Below are positions 55,136 through 64,000 of a stretch of 64,000 bases of DNA, in pieces (the stretch's first letter is position 1; every line of letters begins with the position of its first letter). Source of the DNA: Haliotis asinina (Eukaryota > Mollusca > Gastropoda > Lepetellida > Haliotidae); assembly GCF_037392515.1 (NCBI RefSeq), contig NC_090291.1, forward strand, positions 44,001,001 to 44,065,000, written 5' to 3'. A program made the translations under genes and the position numbers. The notes under the pieces are model-generated. The model was given only the letters and a program-made list of their open reading frames with translations. It had not been told where the DNA came from and ran no database searches.

Positions 55136-58100
55136 TCAAACAAGAGATTTGTTGGTTTGACGCCAGAGCTGTTCCAGTCTGTAGCGGCAGACTATACATG
55201 GTGAAGACTGGACCAGACAATCCTGTTCCTGACACTTATCGAGAGCATGTAAGAATGAATGAACATTACAGGGTATCTGAAAGGACAATTCATAGACATG
55301 CAGCTGCTGAGGCTGAAGCAGTAGTTCAGGATTTAGAACTGCATTCAACATTCAAGAAATAGGGGTGGAGAGAACTGCACTGTTGGTAGTCTGAGAGCAC
55401 ACAGTTTCTTCTAGAGTGATGACTGTATGGCCAAAGATGATCAATGTATAGAATTACATGTAGACACTGAAGAGGCTAGTGATGATGACCATTCCTCCCG
55501 TAACAGGGATAACAGAACAGATAACAGTTCTGTCTCTGATAGTCATGTAGAGTTGACTGATGAAGAGGGTGAATTTTTACTGATAAAATCAGGGAATGGA
55601 TACTGACAAGTGGAACGCCCTTAGTTCATGCTAACATGCTAAAACTTTCACATTCAAGATACCTGCATCATTTTTATACAATACTCCTTCAGCTCAATAT
55701 AGATAGTTTGCCCCTTTTTAAAAGCACCAGCCACTCATTCTGGCCAATTCTTGGAATGATTCGACAGGGGGTCAACCCAGAACTCTTTGTAATTGGATTA
55801 TGGGTTGGGTCATCCAAACCGTCTGATGCTAATGATAACCTTCCATTTTTTTATCGATGAGATGAAAGCTATTAATGAAAATGGCATATCATTTGACAAT
55901 AAAACATACAAAGTTTCCATAGAAAACTTTGTTTGTGACACACCGGCACGACCATTTGTGAAGTGCACTGAGGTCAGAGTGGCTATCATGGCTGTGATTT
56001 CTGTGTGCAAAGAGGGAATTACTACATGCACAGAATGACCTTTCCTATGAATCTTGGTTGAAAGATTTAAATATAGGGATGGTTAGTCAGTTTCCTCTAG
56101 ATTACATGCATCTCATCTGTTTAGAAATCGTCAAAAAGGTCATCAACCTTCCATAAGTGGGCCACTGCATGTTCGTATTGGAAGTGCAGCAAAACTCTCA
56201 CTATCAAATGCTCTCATGGCCTTAGGCACATTCTTGCCAAGAGAATTTGCTCATAAAGGAAGAAAAATTGCTGACATTGAAAGATGGAAAGCTACTGAAG
56301 TTAGAACATTTCTCTTATACACTGGACCTGTTGCCTTGAAAGGAGTTCTTTCTGACATTGTTTATAAGAATTTCATGGTGCTTTCTGCTGGGGTGTGTTT
56401 ACTGTGCAATGAGAAGCTTTACAAACAATGCAGTGATCATGTAGGAAATATTTTTATATATTTTGTACAAAATTTTCTTAACTGTATGGGAAGGAAATGA
56501 TGATCTACAATGTTCATGCATTAATTCATCTCCCCAAAATGTCAAACCAATTTGGTCCTCTGCATAATTTTTCAAGTTTCCCATGTGGAAACTACCTGCA
56601 GGTTTCAAAGAAATTAATCCGAAAGCCTAAGTTTCCCCTAGCACAAGTTGTGCGACGTCTAACTGAAAGGATGTATCTTGAGTCACGCAAAAGAGAGAAT
56701 GAGATTTTCTGCAAAAAGAAACATTCACAAGGACATCTCCACAATATTTCAATGCCTTGTATTCAATTTGAACAAATTCACATGTCAAAATTTTTACTAT
56801 CGCTAACTGTTCCTGATAATGTCATCTTTATTGGAGAGAATACATTTATTATTACATCATAGTATGTAAGGATGATTTATGATTCTGTGTCTGTCAGAAA
56901 TTTTGTACTTGACAAAGCCTTTTCAATTACCCATTTGATTCCTTTGAAATTCATATATCTATTGTTAGCGACTTATCTGAATGTTCAGATGTGTTTAAGA
57001 CAAAGTAAATTTGTTCTCTTACCAATGAAAGAAGCATTTGTGGCTATTCCCATGATTTAGATGTGTTACACCTTCAAAGGTGGTTGTTTGAGCATGCTGA
57101 ACGTTGTACATTTGAATTCATTTTCCTACTGTGTTTATTATTGTTTAAGAGATATTTGTAAGTTGTGTATCCAGGGTTTGACAAATTGCAAGTTTTTGTG
57201 GTATCCATTGGGCAGGAGGAATCATTGGCCCCAAAGTAATTTTCATAGGTAATAAGCCAAAACTTTGAATTAAATACAACAGCTAAAAATACTTGTTTTC
57301 ACGGTTTACTTAGTGGATACAGAATTTACCATCATTAGCTGAGTTTTATTTTGTTGTTTCACACTTGCTTGATGACAATAGTGTTTATATCTTGAAGGGT
57401 GAAATCAGTAAATATTTGCACTGGCCAGAATCCCACCATTTAAATACAATGGTAAAGTATAAGTCTAAATTTTCTATCATTTGACCAGCATATTTGTCAA
57501 ACCCTGGGAATCTTAAGAGAACTTGAACTATTACAGAGCTACAATGTACAGAATTGTGCTACTTGAGGAAGATTTAGTTGAAGTCGTCCCAAAATCATGG
57601 ATGAAAAGAGAAGCGAAAACGTGCTACTGGCCTGACCACTTGAGAGGCCTAACCCTCACAAAAGCAATTGAAAGGGAGCATGCACCTCAATCCGAATGGG
57701 CAGAATACCCAATCACTTCCATTCTGTAAGAGTGTGGTAAGTCAAAAAGTTATTTTTCATTTCTGTCTCGTCATTAAAATAAATAAATACTCACATAGTT
57801 GATACTTTGTGACATAAAAATACATAATAAAAATGTTTAGAATTAAGTACATCCGACACTTTACCATATTTGGTATTAACTACCCAAACTAATGCACAGA
57901 TGATCATATGCATCTAAGTGAAACTGTGTTAATTATGTCATGCTTTGTAAGTAGTAATATGATCCTGGTACATCATAAGGAAAATAACAGATTGTCTTCA
58001 AAAGGAAGCTGTATAGTGATCAAGATGTTAGGAAATTCTGTGCTGAGAATTCATAAAAACTTGAAGAATATTAACCAGCCTGACTGGATCAACTTCATGA

Positions 58101-59395
58101 GTTACACTTTGTGTTTTGTGTAATCCTTCTGTGGAATTTCAGATATATTATTCACATTTTAGGTGACTATAAAAAGGCTAGGGCCAAATGTCCACTGACC
58201 TTGACACCACAGATATGGAATGCAGCTCACGGAAAAGGTTAATTAAGAGATGTAATACATGAATGACCTATTATTTCATTTATGGGGAAAAATGTTTTTC
58301 AGGAAGAAACAAATATATATTTTTCATGCACATCCATATGTCAGTTACTAGGAGTAAACAAATTAAGAGCAAGTAATAATACAGACATATTTAGGAGACA
58401 AAGATTATACATGTATATTTAATGTGTTTCCAGTGTAAACAAACGGTCATATGATATATATGTATACTTGTTTTTGTTTTTCAGGCGCAAACCTGAAAAG
58501 TACATGGAGGAGCCAAACAGTTTATGTGACAATGATAATGGTCACTCTCAAAATCTGGAAAGAGCCACCACTGAGAGGGGAGTGTTATCAGTTAATACTA
58601 TACGCGTACAACAAAGGAGATTAAGGACTTTGTATGGCTTACTGTCACTTATGTTTAGAAAAAGTCACCATGTTAAACTATTTGAAACATTACTCATAAT
58701 AATGAATAACATGAAATGTATCTTGTAAATTTGAGTTTATTATTTTATGTTAGTTATGGCCTTGAAAACAAAGAATATGAACATTATGGTTTTGCTGTAG
58801 GTTTAAATGCTTATGAATTGCTTGGTATGACTTCATTCATAGCAGTCAGGACAAGAGTGGGAGGAAAATCATGTTGCCTCATGTTCCAAGTCTACCAGAG
58901 TTTGAATTGCCTCCAGTGACACCTCAAAGGTGATGAAGCAGTTTTACCTTTTCAGTGAAATATATAACTAATTCTACACACAAAGAATCAACAGAACAAT
59001 GGAAGCACAAATCATAACTTGCAATATATGACTAATGATATACATCACAATGTGTTGACGTCACTTTTTACAGATCATCATGATTTGATAGTTCTGTCTC
59101 CAGAAATCCATTGTAACACTGTGGACCCTTATGACAGTCATGAATTAAAATATGTTGATTAATGGCTAAATAGCTTTGACTGTAGATGCCACTAAGAACA
59201 AGGCAACAGAGCCAGATGTGGAATCTGCCATCTCTGTATGGCTAAAGAATGCCATCGTCCGAGATGGTGGAAGGACGAAACGTTTGGAGAAGAAGAAAGG
59301 GGAAAATGAATGCATCAAAGTCATGTTTAAAACATTCAGGCACTCTACTGAACGTTCTCACAGTTATATATCCTTTTACATTGTTTCAACATTTT
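55136..59395 (+). pseudogene. Decayed transposase-derived gene, introns retained
   Basis: Pieces in several frames, in order: an acidic region ('VELTDEEGEFLLIKSGN', 55.55 kb), 'FKSTSHSFWPILGMIRQG' (55.72), 'YKVSIENFVCDTPARPF' (55.91), 'SQFPLDYMHLICLEI' (56.09), 'DIERWKATEVRTFLLYTGP' (56.28), 'NVHALIHLPKMSNQFGPL' (56.51), 'KKLIRKPKFPLAQVVRRL' (56.61) and 'WMKREAKTCYWPDHLRG' (57.6). The first part resembles a widespread animal family of transposase-like proteins related to CACTA-type enzymes. The WPDHL part resembles the region leading into DUF4806 proteins. A donor at 57737 and an acceptor at 58163 would link to 'GDYKKARAKCPLTLTP', but a TAA precedes the donor. Later exon-like parts lie at 58485 and about 59190. 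Many frameshifts make it non-functional. Family placement is from memory. Confidence 0.6.
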
Positions 59396-59624
59396 AAATA
59401 ACTATGAAAATATGTTGTTTTTTTTCTTTTTGTTTTGTTTTGTTTGCTTTTTTTATTTTGTTGTTGTTTCACTTGTAGCAATTTATCCTTTCATTTCATT
59501 GCAGAGAAAGAAGCAGAAAGGTTGAAAAGGTAGTGCCAGAGCACTTTTTGCAACCCAATCAGACTGTGATTTTGACACAGAGTAACAGATCCTCCACTGC
59601 AGATCTCTGACAGACACATGAAGG

Positions 59625-59855
59625 TCCGGGTTAGAAATTTGGCCTTCAGCAACCCATACTTGTCATAAGAGGCTAATGGGATCGGGTGGTCAGACTCGCT
59701 GACTTGGTTGACAGGTCATCGGTTCCCAATGGTGCAGATCAGTGCTCATGCTGTTGATCATTGGATCGTCTGGTCCAGATTTGATTATTTACAGACCATA
59801 TAGCTGGAATATTGCTGAGTTTGGCATAAAATTAAACTCACTCACTCACTCATAG
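59625..59855 (+). repeat. SINE family B, near full length
   Basis: 'CCGGGTTAGAAATTTGGCC' to 'GGCATAAAATTAAACTCACT' with a CTCA tail. Confidence 0.85.
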
Positions 59856-61008
59856 ACAGTGTGCTTCACTACACAGGCAGTTTGTATCAGTTTATGTTGG
59901 AGAGTAATAAAGAGAAAGCTAAACTTTCGTTTAGTACCCCCCTATGTTGATAAGTATATTTCACTGTGCAATTAATTAAGTATGCATTTGCATTTAAAAT
60001 AAAATTCATAATTTATGATAACTGTCTTTATTTCTTCATTCCATCCTAACATTACGATTATATATTGCCTATTAAACTGTGTAATACAAACAGGGAAGCT
60101 TTCCGTGGCTTGCCACCACTGGCCCACCTTCAATTAGAGGGACACACCACCAGTGGCCCACCAGTACACCTAGGTGCTATTTGGGCATCTATCAAGGCAG
60201 TTGGCTCGTGGTGACAAAGGATAATTCAAGTCTTACACGATCCTGTTAGCAAGCCTCTAACGGCACACACATGTATTGCACGTTCTTCATCAAAGTAGTG
60301 TAAACATCACCAACATTGTAAGCCTGTACGTCAACTGTATAAACATAAATGTATGTCCTCATGCATACACATGTTTTACCAACAATATTGAACATTACTT
60401 GATAGCGGTGTTAGCGTCGGCGTTGAAAGGTTGAATAAAAGTTGCATAACCACAGGATTATCCCCCTGTTCATCACACCAACTTCTAAATGCCACTAACA
60501 GACAGCATGGATTGCTGAAGAACAATTTTATCCCGGATTTTAATGGGTCCACGTGTCCACTAACAACTACTACTACTGCTACTGCTACTGCTACTGCTAC
60601 TGCTACTGCTACTGCTACCTAAACGAACTCCGTCAAGACCAACAAGACAAACACATCGACAAACCCGGCAGACGACAAAAGGAACTTCCGGTTTTGGTTC
60701 TATGGCTTTCATCACTTATCACGTTCGTCGTTTGCTGCAATCAGTTATATATGTGTAGAATGAGGAATTGTTTTGTTATTCCGGAACGCCAAATTCAGAA
60801 AACGGATATGCTGAGTGGCTGATAATGTGGATGGGACATGCACACACATGATGTTCAGCTCGGTACCCTACAGGTGTTACTAGGGGAAAATAGTTAATAA
60901 AGCTTATATCCCTCCTCCACAATAGATGTACTATATAAAAGTGACAATATATTTCCACCTCCATTAGAAATATCTGCTCAAAGCATGCAGACTCGAATAT
61001 AGAGGCCC
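59856..61008. other. Intergenic
   Basis: No gene supported. Contains a (CTACTG)n run (60567-60618) and two 'CCACCAGTGGCCCACC'-like repeats near 60105-60160. Confidence 0.5.
60567..60618. repeat. (CTACTG)n hexanucleotide run
   Basis: About eight units after a short CTA run. Confidence 0.9.
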
Positions 61009-62370
61009 GAGTGTATCACGAGCATATGTCCCCAGTGTATCACGAGAATGTCGCCCGTGTATCACGGGTATGTCCGCCAGTGTACCGCGAGTATGTCCCC
61101 AGTGTATCACAGTGTATCGCGAGCATGTCTCCAGTGTATCACGAGCATGTCTCCAGTGTATCACGAGAATGTCCCCAGTGTATCACGAGCATGTCTCCAG
61201 TATATCACGAGAATGTCTCCAGTGTATCACGAGCATGTCTCCAGTGTATCACGAGCATGTCTCCAGTGTATCACGAGCATGTCCCCAGTGTATCACGAGC
61301 ATGTCCCCAGTGTATCACGAGCATGTCTCCAGTGTATCACGAGCATGTCCCCAGTGTACCACGAGGATGTCCTCAGTGTATCACGAGCGTGTCTCCAGTG
61401 TATCACGAGCATGTCTCCAGTGTATCACGAGCATGTCTCCAGTATATCACGAGCATGTCCCCAGTGTATCACGAGAATGTCCTCAGTGTATCACGAGCAT
61501 GTCTCCAGTGTATCACGAGCATGTCTCCAGTGTATCACGAGCATATGTCCCCAGTGTATCACAGTGTACCGCGAGTATGTCTCCAGTGTATCACAGTGTA
61601 TCGCGAGCATGTCTCCACTGTATCACGAGGATGTCTCCAGTATATCACGAACATGTCTCCAGTGTATCACGAGGATGTCTCCAGTGTATCACGAGCATGT
61701 CTCCAGTGTATCGCGAGCATGTCTCCAGTATATCACGAGCATGTCTCCAGTGTATCACGAGGATGTCTCCAGTGTATCACGAGCATGTCCGCCAGTGTAT
61801 CACGAGGATGTCTCCAGTGTATCACGAGCATGTCTCCAGTGTATCACGAGGATGTCTCCAGTGTATCACGAGCATGTCTCCAGTGTATCACGAGAATGTC
61901 TCCAGTGTATCACGAGCATGTCTCCAGTGTATCACGAGCATGTCTCCAGTGTATCGCGAGCATGTCTCCAGTATATCACGAGCATGTCTCCAGTGTATCA
62001 CGAGGATGTCTCCAGTGTATCACGAGCATGTCCGCCAGTGTATCACGAGAATGTCTCCAGTGTATCGCGAGCATGTCCGCCAGTGTATCGCGAGCATGTC
62101 TCCAGTGTATCACGAGAATGTCCCCAGTATATCGCGAGCATGTCTCCAGTGTATCACGAGCAGGTCTCCAGTGTATCGCGAGCATGTCTCCAGTGTATCA
62201 CGAGGATATCTCCAGTGTATCACGAGCATGTCGCCAGTGTATCACGAGGATGTCTCCAGTGTATCACGAGAATGTCCCCAGTGTACCACGAGCATGTCTC
62301 CAGTGTATCACGAGCATGTCTCCAGTGTATCACGAGCATGTCCTCAGTGTATCACGAGCATGTGATAACG
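61009..62370 (+). repeat. 22-bp minisatellite, about 60 copies, open in three frames
   Basis: The unit 'AGTGTATCACGAGCATGTC' plus three bases (TCC, CCC or a variant) repeats every 22 bp. The unit contains no stop in any forward frame, so all three frames stay open for 431-464 codons and encode the same 22-residue repeat. A block near 61727-61813 recurs about 242 bp (11 units) later at 61969-62056, a higher-order duplication. No splice, signal or codon evidence supports translation. Confidence 0.92.
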
Positions 62371-63759
62371 AATCATAAACTGAAACGCATGCAAAGGCTA
62401 GTCAATTATTTATTCACCTGCAAAAACATAACAGGAACGTAGGGTGCAAGTTAATTTTGAGAAAATACGCATCTTTTGCCTCATGCGTCCAGTTTTTATA
62501 AATTCCTCCACGTTTGCCATCAAACGTTTTGGAACGTATACTGAGGGATTTTGGATTGTAGCCTTGATTGAACAACTTCAGAGGTATATATCACACCAGA
62601 AACGCTTGAGATTCATGTTAATTTCAGCTACCCCGCTTGACACGAACTCCCGATAACTCAGTGTTTTGTTGTCAACTCGCGGAACTAGAAACCATGGGTA
62701 TGTTTCGAGTTTCCTTAAATCGAGACTTCGAGATAGACAACAATGGTTATTAGGCCACCATTTCCAGGTACATCTAACACTATTCGACAAGGGTAATCAA
62801 CCAATCAGATTGCGGGAAACACTCAGTATTGGTTTCCAGTATACTAACGCGAGTCGAACAAAAAAAGATCCGCAGAAATGATTGAGTCAAAGCTTTTCAC
62901 TGTATGTATAACACTCCTGAAAACTGTGATTAGGTTTGTTCTCTTGTGCGAGAAGGCGTGCACAGTCCCAGTCTCAAATAAACCCTTAGTGCATTAATTG
63001 AACCCATTTTATGTATGTGTAGAGCCTTTCACTACAATGTATCTTCTATATATGGCACGAAGCAAAGCCGTACTTTGAAGTCCTTCTCATGTAAGAGAAT
63101 TCAACTGCTGTGTTAGCAAGTATCGAGTGACCGACTTTACGTATCACCAGGTGTAATTAATATATATTCCGGTGACCCTTTCATAATACATGAAGTTATA
63201 TAGTTTCGCCCCTATTTTGGTGGATCGATAATCGAGACGCGTATTCTCCGACGTCGACTTCCGTGATTGATTGACGTGCCTCATTCGTCAATGTTCTAGC
63301 TATATTACGGCGGTCTGTACAAAATCGAGTCTGGACCAGACAACGGGTTGCTGATGATCAATTCTAACCCGGCTCTTCACGGGTATGTGAGACTGTGTCA
63401 TGCGTATTTATCATTGTAAAATGGCGATAACACACTCTGAATAATAGAAGATGGCATGTCGCGGGTATCACCATGGCGACAACGAGGAAAGGTTGATAGC
63501 TAAGCCATGAAAAATGCGAAAACCATTGCCTCTGTATACAACATCCGGATTGTGTTCCCTGCTTTTCTGATATCAGAGCCCTGTTTTGCATGTCTAACCA
63601 TTGACAGTATTTTCACACAAAATCATGAAACAGAGTGACATTTTGACCTTACTTCATAAATGATAAAAGTAAAAAGGGAATTTGTTTAATTTCACTCCTC
63701 TAGCACTCAATGACGTTTGGGTAGCCTAGCGATTCAAGACTCCGCGAGAAATACGTCGA
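62371..63759. other. Intergenic with short unassigned ORFs and a SINE B fragment
   Basis: Overlapping ORFs at 62444-62881 (for example a 71-codon frame with 'WLLGHHFQVHLTLFDKGN') look mildly protein-like, but I recognise no family and stops divide them. A SINE B fragment lies at 63293-63385 (minus) and a SINE A head 'GGGTAGCCTAGCGATTCAAG' at 63719-63740. Confidence 0.4.
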
Positions 63760-64000
63760 GCTGGGTAGATGCATAGCTGTGCACGACACTAGGAGAACAT
63801 GACGCTCAATTCTGCTCACCAGCACATAGAAAGGACACGCATAGCTGTGCATGTCACTGGGTCAACATAACACTCAGTTCTGATCACGGACAAACGTCAA
63901 ACACGTCGTTTGGCGATCGAACTTGGTGGATGCGTAGCTGTGCATGACATTGGGTCAATATAACGCTCAGCACATGGGACGGGCACCGGACGTTTGTATC
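63760..64000. repeat. Imperfect tandem repeat at the right edge
   Basis: 'GCATAGCTGTGCA' type units start at about 63768, 63839 and 63929 (spacing 71 and 90 bp), each followed by 'CACTGGGTCAACATAAC'-like sequence. The array may continue past the window. Confidence 0.65.

Noticed and set aside
61011-62442. Three overlapping plus-strand ORFs of 431-464 codons as repeat proteins
   Set aside because: Their openness follows automatically from a stop-free 22-bp unit. No promoter, splice or signal-peptide evidence, so annotated as a minisatellite.

Overview
This is animal nuclear DNA: genes have GT-AG introns, interspersed repeats are dense, and there are no operons. Three intron-containing animal genes, tRNA-derived SINEs ending in CTCA/GAGT repeats, DIRS, Penelope-like, Tc1 and mariner elements, and many minisatellites point to a mollusc. 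From memory of similar repeat tails I think a vetigastropod such as an abalone is likely, but the sequence alone does not prove this.

Layout. 1-4.1 kb: intergenic with SINE copies. 4.15-15.1 kb (-): a complete six-exon ACOT8-type peroxisomal acyl-CoA thioesterase gene (301 aa, ending SKL). Its last intron holds a whole decayed DIRS retrotransposon (about 5.2 kb). 15.95-20.77 kb (+): a second decayed DIRS element with a nested 0.9-kb TIR element. 22.6-25.2 kb (+): a 157-bp tandem array that runs up to the TATA box of a small three-exon gene for a stand-alone GIY-YIG nuclease-fold protein (124 aa). 25.5-31 kb: mostly anonymous DNA with a truncated Tc1 element. 31.5-39.6 kb (+): a five-exon gene for a secreted protein with an IgGFc-binding-protein-type N-terminal region and a ZP module (692 aa). 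One of its introns holds a Penelope-like element with a hammerhead-like core and a Tc1 relic. 39.95-41.5 kb: an almost intact Tc1-like transposon with one nonsense codon. 43.2-45.1 kb: a 55-bp minisatellite of about 35 copies. 47.4-54.7 kb (-): a second complete ACOT8 paralogue (307 aa, ending SSL), with a mariner copy and a non-autonomous TIR element in its introns. 55.1-59.4 kb (+): a decayed, intron-bearing transposase-derived gene. 61.0-62.4 kb: a 22-bp minisatellite open in all three forward frames. 62.4-64 kb: intergenic.

How the parts relate. The two ACOT8 genes lie in the same orientation with matching intron phases and three identical exon lengths (140, 226 and 158 nt), so they come from a gene duplication. 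They now flank the GIY-YIG and IgGFcBP-ZP genes. No functional link among the three gene types is evident. Most of the remaining sequence is repeats: three SINE families (called A, B and C here), several small foldback elements and many tandem repeats. Exon structures were built by hand from splice consensus, reading phase and family resemblance, with no transcript data.
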